Assembly (NCBI GenBank): GCA_964345295.1
Contig: CAYFQG010000001.1
Span: 62,001 to 126,000 of the forward strand
Source: JASBZA01 sp964345295
GTDB taxonomy: Bacteria > Bacillota > Clostridia > Saccharofermentanales > Fastidiosipilaceae
Length of the DNA stretch: 64,000 nucleotides
Reading direction: 5' to 3'
A program made the position numbers and the translations under genes. The notes beneath the pieces were generated by a model. The model searched no databases, was not told the DNA's origin, and saw only the letters and a list, made by a program, of their open reading frames with translations. Every line of letters starts with the position of its first letter. Position 1 is the first letter of the stretch. This document shows, piece after piece, positions 52,850-62,374 of this stretch.

Positions 52850-54031
52850 ATGAGTAATTTTGACCAAGAAATTTGCCGTTTCGGCACCCATGCCGTCAAG
52901 GTCATGCAGTGCGAGAACCTGGATGATTGTAAAGAGTATATTGCCTTAGGCCTGGCCGATATGGATATAGCGGTCGCCCCTGTCATACGAGAAGCCCTCC
53001 ATAAAGTGGTCGATCGTTCCATTTACGGTTATACCAGCGTAGACGCCGGCCATACCTTTAAAAAGAGTCTTAAAAATTGGCTCAAAACACGCTTTGACCA
53101 GGATATAGAGGAAGAGTGGGTGCTATACTCCAACGGTTCCTTAGAGGTTTTAAAGTCCGTCCTCTTCGCTTTTACTCAGCCCGGTGACGGCGTAATTATC
53201 CAAAGACCCGTTTACGGTCACTTCACTCAAATAATCGAAGACGAATGCCACCGCAAAGTCCAAGATGCCAGGCTCCTAAAAGACGATAAGAACTACTACA
53301 CTATGAACTTTGATGCCTTGGAAGAACAATGCAGTAATCCCCACAACCGCGTCATGGTCTTGTGCTCGCCCCATAACCCGGTCGGCCGGGTCTGGACCGC
53401 TGAAGAACTTAATAAAGTCTTAGAAATTTGCCGTAAATACGACATCATCCTGGTTTCCGATGAAGTCCATGCCGACTTGACTCGCTTTGGCCATGTGCAC
53501 ACGCCGATTTTGAAACTTGCCCAGCCATCAGACAAGGTCATTCAGATTATGGGTATCGGAAAAACCTTCAATTGTGCCGGTTTGCAATGCGCCAATGCCA
53601 TCATTCCCAACAAGCGTCTGAGAGAACAAGTCCGCTACGTCCACGGAGATCGCGGTATTAATCCCTTTTCTCTGGAAGCTCAAGTCGCGGCTTATAGCGA
53701 GGCAGGCGCCCAATGGCTGGACGACTTAAACAACTATCTGGATGAGACGGTCCGTCAGGTAGAAGATTATTTTGCCAAAAATCTTCCTCAGGTCAAGATT
53801 AGCCATCCCGAAGGCACCTATATTCTCTGGTTTGACTTCTCCGACTTGGGTCTTAGTCCCGACGAGATTCATGAGCAGATTTATAACCAGGCCAAAGTCA
53901 TCCTCCAGGACGGTAGCCACCACGACCCCGAGCAAGGCCAATACTTCCAGAGAATGTGCTATCCCAGTCCCAGGGCTCAGATTATGGAAGCCTGTAAGAG
54001 AATCGTAAAAGCTTTGAAAGAGGTCATGTAA
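52850..54031 (+). CDS. PatB/MalY-type PLP C-S lyase or aminotransferase
   Basis: A 393-residue fold-type I PLP enzyme of the MalY/PatB group. Landmarks: ADMDIAVAPVIREAL and YGYTS near the N-terminus, SPHNPVGRVW (about 172-181), the cofactor Asp in VSDEVHADLT, and the PLP lysine in GIGKTFNCAGLQ. The group includes cystathionine beta-lyases that release homocysteine or H2S; close relatives can be aminotransferases, so substrate is open. The ribosome site AAAGGAG is 9 bases ahead. It is the only plus-strand gene between 47.7 and 62.3 kb, and it converges on pckG 9 bases away. Confidence 0.87.
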   Translation: MSNFDQEICRFGTHAVKVMQCENLDDCKEYIALGLADMDIAVAPVIREALHKVVDRSIYGYTSVDAGHTFKKSLKNWLKTRFDQDIEEEWVLYSNGSLEVLKSVLFAFTQPGDGVIIQRPVYGHFTQIIEDECHRKVQDARLLKDDKNYYTMNFDALEEQCSNPHNRVMVLCSPHNPVGRVWTAEELNKVLEICRKYDIILVSDEVHADLTRFGHVHTPILKLAQPSDKVIQIMGIGKTFNCAGLQCANAIIPNKRLREQVRYVHGDRGINPFSLEAQVAAYSEAGAQWLDDLNNYLDETVRQVEDYFAKNLPQVKISHPEGTYILWFDFSDLGLSPDEIHEQIYNQAKVILQDGSHHDPEQGQYFQRMCYPSPRAQIMEACKRIVKALKEVM

Positions 54032-54040
54032 GAAGGCTAA

Positions 54041-55783
54041 CTAATACTGTTCTATGGCTCCGGCTTCTTTATCCATCTCATCATAAAAAAGTCGGGGCAG
54101 ATTTTCATAATTATTGAGATAAGCCCTAAGATGATTACGGTCTTTTATCCAAGCGTCCTTGTTGATCCCGAATAGGGCTTCATAGGACGCTTCTTTTGGC
54201 ATGTCCAGTCCCTCAAAATTCAAATCTCCCGGTTGCGGAATGAGGCCTAAGGGTGTCTTGTGTGCCGAAATTTGGCCGTCTATACGCTTGATCATCCATT
54301 CTATAACACGGAAATTCTGACAGAAACCCGGCCAGACATAATGACCGTCTGAGTCTTTTCTAAACCAGTTAACACGGAAAATCTTTGGGGTCTCTACCAA
54401 ATTGCGCCCTAAGGATAGCCAATTTTCTAAATAGCTACCCAAGTCACTGCCCATAAATTGCATCATGCCGAAGGGATTTCTGATCAGGTCATTTTGCCTT
54501 TCCGCCTGCAAAGTAAGACCGTAATAAAGGCCCTCACTCCAGTTTCTGGCTTCCCTTACCAGGGGATCCACATCCGATGATCGTCCGCCGAAGATAAAGG
54601 CCGAAATCGGCACGCCCGTGGGCTCTTCCCAGTGCTTGGATAAGGAAGGCATCTTTTCGCCGGCTACACTAAAACGGCTGTTAATATGATCCAGATTTTC
54701 CGGGTCGTCCTGCCCCCTAACCCACTTTCGGCCTCTCCAATCCGTCATCTCCCGTTCAGGCTCGGCTGTCTTCTTGCGCCACCAAGGCCTATTTTTTGAA
54801 TCTAAGGCAACATTGGAAAAAATCGTATCGGACTTGACCGCTTCATAGGCATTAGGTGTTGAAACGGCATTCACTCCGGCCAAATTCGAGAAAAAGCCGG
54901 TCTCCGGATTGACAGCCCAGAGTCTTCCGTCCGGCCCTAAATGCAGCCAGGCCGAGTCATCACTGATGGTACGACACTTATAACCCTTGGCATAAGGCGG
55001 CACCTTCATAAAGGCCAGATTACTCTTACCGCAAAAGGAAGGAAAGGCGCCGGCAAAATAGTAGAGTCGGCCCCGGGGTGATTCTACTTCCAAAATAGTC
55101 ATATGCTCAGCCAGCCAACCTTCTCGACTGGCCCAATAAGAACCGTTAATCATGGCCACCGAAGCCTTAGTCTGGAAGGCATAGCCTCCGTATTCCATAT
55201 TGAAGCTGTAGCATAGGTTTCGGTCGGGGAAGTGTACGACCAGGCGATTGTTTCGATCCAGGCTACCCTTGGAGTGGACACCCCGGAAAAAGTCGTTTCG
55301 ATCGCCTATTATTTTCCAAGCCTTGTCGCCAATCCGGCTCAGCTTAAACATATTAAGAACCGTATAAAGTGAGTCGGTCAACTCAATGCCGACTCGGGCA
55401 AAGGGTGAATTGGCCGGCCCCATGATATAAGGCACCACATAAAGAGTTCTGCCCTCCATGGCCCCTTGCATCTCTTGGAGAATAAACTCGTACATCTCCT
55501 GAGGCGGCCGCCAGGAAAAGCTATCGGACCTATCTTTTTCGGACTCGGTACATAGGAAGGATTCGACACCTTCCGGACCGGCATCCCCGTCGGCAGATCT
55601 ATAAAGATAAGAATTAGGATAATAAATGGGGTTTAAGGGTTTCAGAATACCTTCTTCTACCGCCTGCTTTGTCAAACGCTCCTCTTCTTCATCGGAACCG
55701 TCACACCAATAAATTTGGTCCGGCTTAAGAAAGCGGGCCGAAGATTCAACCCAGCGTTTTACATAATCATTAAGGATGCGCAT
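54041..55783 (-). CDS. pckG: Divergent phosphoenolpyruvate carboxykinase, GTP type
   Basis: GTP-PEPCK interconverts oxaloacetate and PEP. The 580 residues match the family end to end: VPYIMGPANSPFARVGIELTDS, EGWLAEHMTIL (metal His), FPSFCGKSNLAFM (P-loop with the reactive Cys), SDDSAWLHLGPDGRLWAVNPETGFF (metal Asp) and FIFGGRSSDVDPLV. Some key spots differ: the usual GNxLLGKKC reads GYAFQTKAS, so by alignment from memory the second lysine, a metal ligand in the rat enzyme, is Ala; GKTN is GKSN; GGRR is GGRS. Activity is plausible but should not be assumed. It is last in the operon after ksgA (17-base gap). Confidence 0.82.
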   Translation of the reverse strand: MRILNDYVKRWVESSARFLKPDQIYWCDGSDEEEERLTKQAVEEGILKPLNPIYYPNSYLYRSADGDAGPEGVESFLCTESEKDRSDSFSWRPPQEMYEFILQEMQGAMEGRTLYVVPYIMGPANSPFARVGIELTDSLYTVLNMFKLSRIGDKAWKIIGDRNDFFRGVHSKGSLDRNNRLVVHFPDRNLCYSFNMEYGGYAFQTKASVAMINGSYWASREGWLAEHMTILEVESPRGRLYYFAGAFPSFCGKSNLAFMKVPPYAKGYKCRTISDDSAWLHLGPDGRLWAVNPETGFFSNLAGVNAVSTPNAYEAVKSDTIFSNVALDSKNRPWWRKKTAEPEREMTDWRGRKWVRGQDDPENLDHINSRFSVAGEKMPSLSKHWEEPTGVPISAFIFGGRSSDVDPLVREARNWSEGLYYGLTLQAERQNDLIRNPFGMMQFMGSDLGSYLENWLSLGRNLVETPKIFRVNWFRKDSDGHYVWPGFCQNFRVIEWMIKRIDGQISAHKTPLGLIPQPGDLNFEGLDMPKEASYEALFGINKDAWIKDRNHLRAYLNNYENLPRLFYDEMDKEAGAIEQY

Positions 55784-55800
55784 CTTTGTCCATGACCTTT

Positions 55801-56661
55801 CTAAAGAAAGAGAAACTTTGTCAAAGAGATAAAGTCATCACTGTCCAAATTTTCCGCCCGCTCGGTGGGGCTTTTCCCTGCTTCTTGCAACCAAAGTAAG
55901 GCCCTATCTTTTAGCCCCACCTGGTCCAGACAATTCACCAGGCTCTTTCGCCTTTGGCCAAAAGACAGCTTAATGGTATGAAGAAGCAAGTCACCGTGTC
56001 GGATTAGAAAATTTCGTCTCTTGAAGTTCATGTCGGGCTCTAACAAAATAAATTGTGAGCTGATGTTGGGCTCGGGATAAAACTTATCTCTCCCCACCGT
56101 CTGCAAAGGCTTCAACGTTCCGTAGCAGGAAATCCACTTGCTGATCCAACCTTGATTTTTACTTTTGCTCTTGCCGTCACCTTCCACCCCGCTTAGCCTG
56201 GGTACGGCATCCTTTTGGACTAAAAACAGCATGGCTTGAGCCTGGGGTAATTCCAGGATAAGTTGACTGATCAGTTCACTTGTCAGGTAATAAGGAAGGT
56301 TAGCCACTACATGGAGGCTGTCTTTCTCGTCGTCGGTAAAAAGGAAGGATAAATCCAACTGAGTCGCATCGGTCAGAATAAAAGACGCATTAGGACAAGT
56401 CGAGCCTAGGTCTTGTAAAAGCTGTCCCAAGCTTTCGTCTTTTTCGATACTGACCAGCTTTTGAGCATGCTTGGCCAAGACCCGACTCAAGGAACCGGCC
56501 CCGCTGCCTATTTCCAAGACATTATCCAAGGGAAGGTCCAAAGCCTCTTCTAAAACCCGCTCTATAAGAGCTTCGTCGTACAGAAAATTCTGCCCCAGAC
56601 CTTTTTTGGCTTCAATACCGTATTTGTCCAAGTAAGTTAAAAAATCCTGCTTATTCACCAT
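55801..56661 (-). CDS. rsmA: 16S rRNA dimethyladenosine transferase
   Basis: Dimethylates A1518 and A1519 of 16S rRNA (KsgA). The 286 residues show GLGQNFLYDEALIERVL, the SAM motif EIGSGAGSLSRVLA (about 47-60) and the catalytic NLPYYLTSELI (about 120-130). A short insert around residues 158-170 (GDGKSKSKNQGW) is not common. It lies between the TIGR03936 gene and pckG. Confidence 0.95.
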   Translation of the reverse strand: MVNKQDFLTYLDKYGIEAKKGLGQNFLYDEALIERVLEEALDLPLDNVLEIGSGAGSLSRVLAKHAQKLVSIEKDESLGQLLQDLGSTCPNASFILTDATQLDLSFLFTDDEKDSLHVVANLPYYLTSELISQLILELPQAQAMLFLVQKDAVPRLSGVEGDGKSKSKNQGWISKWISCYGTLKPLQTVGRDKFYPEPNISSQFILLEPDMNFKRRNFLIRHGDLLLHTIKLSFGQRRKSLVNCLDQVGLKDRALLWLQEAGKSPTERAENLDSDDFISLTKFLFL

Positions 56662-56687
56662 ATATCCTGCTTATCTTTCTTTTTATC

Positions 56688-57374
56688 TTAATCGTTTGTC
56701 TCCATAGGCCTTAATAATGGTCCGTCTTCACTTTCTTTTATCCAAAGTTCCTCACGCAAAACATCAACACTTTGCGCTTCAGCATAAGCTAAATACTTCT
56801 CTAAAGCTTGTAAGAGGGTGTCCGGCCTTAGATTAGCCCTAGAACCTGCCAAAACCCTGAGCCGGGTTCGATCGGCATCTAAGACTTCGGAGGATAGGAT
56901 CAAGGGTCTAATATCTTCATCCTTCAGTCGCTTCTTACTCATCTTCTCAATGATGAGTTCCGGACAAACTAAAAGTTTTTCTATCTTTTCACTGAGTCCG
57001 GGGTTAGAGAAAACATAATCGGCTTGATAGACCTGGCCCATAAGGTTTTTCGCATTCTCCGGATCTCTCTCCCTATAGCCCATTAAGCTTATGCCTTCGG
57101 GCAACTGCTCCTCTAGGCGAAAAAGCAAGTGTTCGGCCGGTCCTTTCTCTGACAGACTGATGTCAATATATTCCGATTCGGACCTTATTCCCAGAGAACT
57201 GGGCAGGGCAAAGACCATCTGCGGTCTGGGATTAAAACCTTTGGAGTAAGTCAGAGGAAAATCGGCCCTAAGAAGAGCTCTTTCCATAGACCGCATCCTG
57301 TCCAGGTGACTGACCCACATTAAAGGGCCCTCCCACTTCAATCGTATTCTTAAGACTTGAGCCCTATCGAGCAC
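56688..57374 (-). CDS. TIGR03936/DUF2344 radical-SAM-linked protein
   Basis: A 228-residue protein starting RIRLKWEGPLMWVSHLDRMRSMERALLRAD, with YSKGFNPRPQMVFALPSSLGI, both signatures of DUF2344. In many Firmicutes it sits beside, or is fused to, the TIGR03960 radical SAM protein and near rng/rplU; here it overlaps the TIGR03960 gene by 11 bases. Function unknown; RNA modification is the common suspicion. Confidence 0.88.
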   Translation of the reverse strand: MLDRAQVLRIRLKWEGPLMWVSHLDRMRSMERALLRADFPLTYSKGFNPRPQMVFALPSSLGIRSESEYIDISLSEKGPAEHLLFRLEEQLPEGISLMGYRERDPENAKNLMGQVYQADYVFSNPGLSEKIEKLLVCPELIIEKMSKKRLKDEDIRPLILSSEVLDADRTRLRVLAGSRANLRPDTLLQALEKYLAYAEAQSVDVLREELWIKESEDGPLLRPMETND

Positions 57375-59256
57375 GGCGGGCCTCCTTTCCTTTTACACAC
57401 AAAGGAGCATCCCAGGAATGGACACCGCAATAAGAACAAAACTCGCCGCAAGGGTCGGTTAATTCACCGGCTTTGGCCTTGTCGTATTCACGACGGAGGA
57501 AGGCCTTGGTCGGGCCGGGATCCAGCATATCCCAAGGGAAGATTTCGTCCATAGACCTTTCCCTATTGGCATAGAAGGCCATAGATAAGCCTTCCTCATC
57601 CATAAGCTTTTGGAAGATACTTAAGTCAAAAAATTCTTCCCAACTGGTCAAATACACATCGTGCTCCAAAAGCGCTCTTTCTAAGACACGGCCTAAACGC
57701 CGATCTCCCCTGGCCAAAACAGCTTCCCAGCGAGATGTCTCGGGTGTATGCCAGTTATAGCGTATGGATTTACCGGGCAGAGATTCTCTTAGAACCTTTA
57801 CCTTATGCTCTAATTCGTCCATGGTGCTTTGGCCCACCCACTGGAAAGGGGTAAAGGGTTTAGGGATAAAAAGTGCCGTAGAAATCGTAATTTCCGGTCG
57901 CTTGAGCTTAAGTCCCTCCGCCTTTAGTCCGGCCCAAACATCCATAATCTTTTTACATAGGGCACTGATAGCCAGGACATCTTCATCCGTCTCGGTGGGA
58001 AGCCCCAACATAAAGTAGAGCTTGGCTCCCCTATAGCCGCCTCTAAAGGCCAGCTCCATGCCTCTAAGAATTTCGTCTTCATCTATGCCCTTATTAATGA
58101 CATCCCTTAAACGCTGAGACCCTGCTTCGGGTGCAAAAGTCAGTCCGGCCTTGCGGGTCTTAGATATTTCTTCTAAAAGATTCAAGGAAAAGTTGTCGAT
58201 TCTTAAAGACGGCAAGGAGACATTGACCTTACGGTCCGAAGCCCCGGGCAGGACCCGGTCCATCAAATTTTGCAGCTGGCTGTAGTCCGAGGTCGACAAG
58301 GACAACATACCCACTTCATCGTAGCCGCTTTCTTCCAGAATCGCTTCCATCTGCCCGGCTAAAACATCGGCACTCTTCTCCCTAACCGGCCGGTATATTT
58401 GGCCCGCCTGGCAGAACCTACATCCTCTGGGACAGCCTCTGAAGACCTTCAAAAAGGCACGGTCGTGGACCGTCCGAATATTGGGAACGGGCGTTTTAAT
58501 AGGATAAGCCACCCGGTCTAGGTCCATAATGACCCTCTTCTTCACCGGGAATGCTGCTCCGTGCTTAGGACGGATGGCCTCAATCGTCCCGTCTTCCTTA
58601 TAACTTATGTCATATAAAGAGGGTACGTAGACACCTTTGAGCTTAGAAGCTTCGATAAGAAATTCTTCTCGAGTCGCTTGGCCTAAAACCCGCATCTGCC
58701 GCATAAGCTTAAGTAGCTCCGGCAAGGACTCTTCACCTTCTCCGATCAGGACCAGATCCAGGAAGTCCGCCATAGGTTCAATATTATAGGTAGCGGGGCC
58801 ACCGGCAATAATAATGGGGTCCTCTTCCCTGCGGTCCGAGGTTCTGAGCGGTATACCGGCTAGTTTCATCAGGGCCAAAGTCGGACTGAAGGCTAATTCA
58901 TAAGACAGTGTAAAGCCTAGGCAATCGAAATCCTTGGCGGCATAATGATTTTCCAGGCTAAAAAGCGGAATATCCTTTTCTTCCATGATAGCCTTCATGT
59001 CGAGCCAGGGGGCAAAAACCCGCTCGCACAAAAGGTCTTCTTCACGGTTTACCACGTCATAGAGGATACGCAAGGCCAGGTTGGACATACCGATCTCATA
59101 CGTGTCGGGAAAACAAAAGGCAAAACGCAGTAGCCTCTTACCGTCGGCTGCCAAGTCTTGCCAGCTTTTTTTGGTCTGATTAAACTCCCCGCCGACATAG
59201 CGGCCGGGGAGCTCTACCGCCCGTAAGAGGGCAGTAACTAAATTGTTTTTTTTCAT
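57364..59256 (-). CDS. B12-binding radical SAM protein, TIGR03960 family
   Basis: A 630-residue protein with an N-terminal cobalamin-binding-like domain (about 40-200, with FCFPDTYEIGMSNLALRIL and GGPATYNIEPMADFLDLVLIGEGEESL) and a radical SAM domain whose cluster motif is RGCPRGCRFCQAGQIYRP (CxxxCxxC). The C-terminal part ends with a cysteine cluster (CGEFCSYCGVH). Partner of the following TIGR03936 protein. Substrate unknown. Confidence 0.9.
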   Translation of the reverse strand: MKKNNLVTALLRAVELPGRYVGGEFNQTKKSWQDLAADGKRLLRFAFCFPDTYEIGMSNLALRILYDVVNREEDLLCERVFAPWLDMKAIMEEKDIPLFSLENHYAAKDFDCLGFTLSYELAFSPTLALMKLAGIPLRTSDRREEDPIIIAGGPATYNIEPMADFLDLVLIGEGEESLPELLKLMRQMRVLGQATREEFLIEASKLKGVYVPSLYDISYKEDGTIEAIRPKHGAAFPVKKRVIMDLDRVAYPIKTPVPNIRTVHDRAFLKVFRGCPRGCRFCQAGQIYRPVREKSADVLAGQMEAILEESGYDEVGMLSLSTSDYSQLQNLMDRVLPGASDRKVNVSLPSLRIDNFSLNLLEEISKTRKAGLTFAPEAGSQRLRDVINKGIDEDEILRGMELAFRGGYRGAKLYFMLGLPTETDEDVLAISALCKKIMDVWAGLKAEGLKLKRPEITISTALFIPKPFTPFQWVGQSTMDELEHKVKVLRESLPGKSIRYNWHTPETSRWEAVLARGDRRLGRVLERALLEHDVYLTSWEEFFDLSIFQKLMDEEGLSMAFYANRERSMDEIFPWDMLDPGPTKAFLRREYDKAKAGELTDPCGEFCSYCGVHSWDAPLCVKGKEARRAR

Positions 59257-59295
59257 AAAGGCTTTCTAAATCGTAATAGGAACAGGTCGCTATAT

Positions 59296-60633
59296 TTAGG
59301 AAAGTCTCTTCTCCAGTTCGGCTTTCTTTTCTTCGTAACCGGGCTTACCTAAAAGGGCGAACATGTTGGTCTTATAATCTTCGACTCCGGGTTGGTTAAA
59401 GGGGTTAATACCGTTGAGATAGCCGCTGATACCGCAAGCTCTCTCAAAGAAGTATACCAAAGCTCCGAAGTGGAAGGCATCTAACTTATCGACTTCAATC
59501 ATGAGGTTAGGCACACCGCCGTCTACGTGGGCTAAGACCGTCCCTTGCATGGCCTTGAAGTTCACCTCATGCATATCCTTGCCGGCCAGATAATTAAGGC
59601 CGTCCAGGTTCTCCTCATCTTCCGGGATAATGAAAGACTCTTTGCTTTCCTTAAACCATAAGACGCTTTCGAAGAGGATGCATCTGCCGTCCTGGATATA
59701 CTGTCCCATGGAGTGCAGGTCGGTCGTGTTGGAGACGCCTGCCGGGAACAGACCCTTGTGGTCCTTGCCTTCACTCTCGCCGTAAAGCTGCTTCCACCAC
59801 TCGGTCAGGGTGGTGCAATAAGGCTCGTAATTCACCAGGACTTCAATGGCATAACCCTTGCGGTAAAGAGCTGTTCTGACAGCGGCATATTTGTAGGCGG
59901 CGTTATGGGCCAGATCTTCGTTTCGGAAGGCCTTTTCACCGGCCTTAAGGCCTCGCATCATCTCTTCGATATCAATACCGGCTACGGCAATGGGCAGAAG
60001 ACCTACTGCGGTTAAGACCGAATAACGACCGCCGATGGCATCGGGGACGACAAAGCTCTCGTAGCCTTCTCTGTCGGCCAAAGTCTTAAGCGCACCTCTG
60101 GACTTGTCGGTCGTAACGTAGATTCGCTCTTTGGCCTCTTCTTTACCGTAACGCTCTTCTATATATTGCTTCAATACACGGAAGGCGATAGCGGTTTCGG
60201 TCGTCGTACCGGACTTGGATATAACATTAACGCTGACCTCAAAGTCATCCAAGGTCTCCATTAATTCTTTAAGATAAGTAGCCGAAATCTGGTTGCCGCA
60301 GAAAATAACTTGCGTGCCCTTGCCTTCTTCCAAGTCCAAGCCGAACTGGTGGGTCAAGGCGTCGATAGCGGCCTGGGCTCCCAGATAAGAACCGCCTATA
60401 CCGGCACAAATCAAAACATCCGACGTTTCCTGAATCTTCTTAGAAGCCTTTAGGATCCGAGCGAATTCTTCCTTGTCGTAATGCTCGGACCAATCCACCC
60501 AGCCCAAAAAGTCATGGCCGGGTCCGGTTTTCTCTTCCAATGTACGATGGGCCAGCTTAATCTGGTCTTCTAACATAGCCACCTCATCCTCGGACAAGAA
60601 GTTCAGGGCGTTCTTATATGAAAAATTAATCAT
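59296..60633 (-). CDS. pgi: Glucose-6-phosphate isomerase
   Basis: Interconverts glucose 6-phosphate and fructose 6-phosphate. The ATG at 60633 (MINFSYKNALNFLSEDE) is chosen: it gives 445 residues, the usual Firmicute length, and has AAGGAGG 9 bases ahead; a further-upstream ATG would add 38 residues that overlap the previous gene. Motifs: VISKSGTTTETAIAFR, GGRYSVLTAVGLLPIAVAG and the C-terminal NPFNQPGVEDYK. It overlaps the radical SAM gene before it by 8 bases. Confidence 0.97.
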   Translation of the reverse strand: MINFSYKNALNFLSEDEVAMLEDQIKLAHRTLEEKTGPGHDFLGWVDWSEHYDKEEFARILKASKKIQETSDVLICAGIGGSYLGAQAAIDALTHQFGLDLEEGKGTQVIFCGNQISATYLKELMETLDDFEVSVNVISKSGTTTETAIAFRVLKQYIEERYGKEEAKERIYVTTDKSRGALKTLADREGYESFVVPDAIGGRYSVLTAVGLLPIAVAGIDIEEMMRGLKAGEKAFRNEDLAHNAAYKYAAVRTALYRKGYAIEVLVNYEPYCTTLTEWWKQLYGESEGKDHKGLFPAGVSNTTDLHSMGQYIQDGRCILFESVLWFKESKESFIIPEDEENLDGLNYLAGKDMHEVNFKAMQGTVLAHVDGGVPNLMIEVDKLDAFHFGALVYFFERACGISGYLNGINPFNQPGVEDYKTNMFALLGKPGYEEKKAELEKRLS

Positions 60634-62242
60634 GTGATTCTGCCTCCTTACAAAATGTATAGAGTTTTGTATTGATTTTACCCGATTGACCCAACTTTTG
60701 CACGACCTTAGACCAGGCCAAAGACCCGCTTTTGCGGTCATTTTCAAAGTCCCTCTTGAAGACTTCCAAGCCCTCCTTAAAGAGCTCTGGCCACTCGAAA
60801 AAAAGATAGTCTAAGTAAACGAAAAGCGTTTCGTCCAAAGACAAGGAACGGAAAGACTCTCCTTGCCAAGCCCGATAGTAAGTGAAAAGTTCAGCCAGCA
60901 TCCGAAAGGGGCTAAGGTCTGTGTACTTTAAGAGAAAGTCCATGGAGTCCTTTAATAAGCCCTTGTTAGGATAAACATCGGTCATATGAGCTACCTGTTC
61001 AGTCAGAATAATATCTTCGGCACTCATAGCATCGGACCGGTAGACCTCGTAGGGCGGTAGAAGATTAAAACCATAGCCAAGCCTTATAGCATCTTCTCTT
61101 ACGCCTGTCCCTCTCAAAAGTTTTAAATGTCCTAGTTGAAGCATGTCGGGCTGAAGCTGCCATAGCTTATTAAAAGAACTTTCTAATTGGTCTAAAGTCT
61201 CACCCGGCAGACCGGCTATAAGATCCAAATGAATGTGCTGTCTTCGGGCCTTAATCAAGCGATTCAAATAAGCATAGTCCTTTTCACGCATGGGATGCCG
61301 GTTCACCTTTTTTAAAGTCTCTTCGTGGATAGACTGAACACCGATTTCAAACTGAAAGAGGTCTTGTGGTGCCTTTTCCAGAAGTTCTACCGTTGCTTCG
61401 TCTAAAAGTGAAGCCTCCAGTTCAAAATGAAAGCAAGGGTAGGTCTCTTTAACTTTGGCCTTATCGATTAAATAAGAAAAAATCTTAAAAGACCGTTCCG
61501 CCGGAAAATTAGAAGACCGATCCAGGAATTTCACCAGGGGTATTTCTTCTTCAAAAAAATAGTCCAATTCTTTATATACCCGGTCCAGACTTTTGAAACG
61601 AGGTCTTCCTTCTAAGCTTGACACACAGTAAGAACACCGAAATGGACAAGCCCTGGAAGATTCATAGGTCACAATCTTATGAGAAAGCTTGTCTCGGTAA
61701 TGCGGATAGTAAAACGGAAGCGTATCCATATCCACCGTTTTACGGTCTGCCTTCAGGTCTAAAACATCCAAATAGGACTTATCTTGTCTAAGCTTTTTCC
61801 AAAAGACCTTTAGCTCGGCCGGTGTCGTTTCTCCTGTTAAACGATTTAAAATATCTAAAACTTCCACCTCGCCGTCTCCCGGCATCAGGAAATCCCAGTG
61901 TTTTTGTCTAAGATATTCTTCTTTAATATCGTGCTGGATCTCAGGTCCGCCTCCGATTAAAGACGCTTCCGGTAGGCTTTGGCCCAGGTAAGACAAAAGA
62001 TGGTCTATATAAGAAATATTCCAGATGTAACAGGAAAAAAGATAAAGATCGGCTCGTTCATGAAGAAGTGCCGCTCGTACATCATGGCGATCCTGATTTA
62101 TATTAAATTCTCTTATGACGATTTCAAAATCTTTGCGAAGCTCAGGGTCCAAATGCCCGTCCACATAGTCATAAATCGAGTAAAGCGCCGGATTCATATG
62201 GCTGAAGCGACTATTAACGCCCACCAGTACAACTTTAAGCAT
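60626..62242 (-). CDS. B12-binding radical SAM protein with DUF4080
   Basis: A 538-residue protein: N-terminal cobalamin-binding domain (about 1-140, VVLVGVNSRFSHMNPALYS... LIGGGPEIQ), radical SAM domain with cluster motif SRACPFRCSYCVSS (about 195-208), LIAGLPGETLDQL, and a C-terminal DUF4080 region. This is the second B12/radical SAM protein in the operon after TIGR03960. Substrate unknown. It heads the pgi operon. Confidence 0.88.
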   Translation of the reverse strand: MLKVVLVGVNSRFSHMNPALYSIYDYVDGHLDPELRKDFEIVIREFNINQDRHDVRAALLHERADLYLFSCYIWNISYIDHLLSYLGQSLPEASLIGGGPEIQHDIKEEYLRQKHWDFLMPGDGEVEVLDILNRLTGETTPAELKVFWKKLRQDKSYLDVLDLKADRKTVDMDTLPFYYPHYRDKLSHKIVTYESSRACPFRCSYCVSSLEGRPRFKSLDRVYKELDYFFEEEIPLVKFLDRSSNFPAERSFKIFSYLIDKAKVKETYPCFHFELEASLLDEATVELLEKAPQDLFQFEIGVQSIHEETLKKVNRHPMREKDYAYLNRLIKARRQHIHLDLIAGLPGETLDQLESSFNKLWQLQPDMLQLGHLKLLRGTGVREDAIRLGYGFNLLPPYEVYRSDAMSAEDIILTEQVAHMTDVYPNKGLLKDSMDFLLKYTDLSPFRMLAELFTYYRAWQGESFRSLSLDETLFVYLDYLFFEWPELFKEGLEVFKRDFENDRKSGSLAWSKVVQKLGQSGKINTKLYTFCKEAESHD

Positions 62243-62330
62243 ATGCTTCCCTTCTATTTCTTTTTTAGTCTTTTAAATGCCTACCTAAAGTATTTTAGCA
62301 AACTTTTCCCTATCCAATACGGACCGAACT

Positions 62331-62339
62331 TGTTATGAT
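62331..62339 (+). promoter_or_regulatory. Extended -10 promoter of the ABC-F gene
   Basis: TG-T-TATGAT: TG at 62331-62332, hexamer at 62334-62339. No clear -35. Confidence 0.5.
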
Positions 62340-62374
62340 AGAGCAGTTACAGGAAAGGATCGGAGACTATTCAC

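Noticed and set aside
55784..55800. Small uORF (ATG GAC AAA...) overlapping the pckG start
   Set aside because: It lacks correct ribosome-site spacing and may be chance; not enough to annotate.
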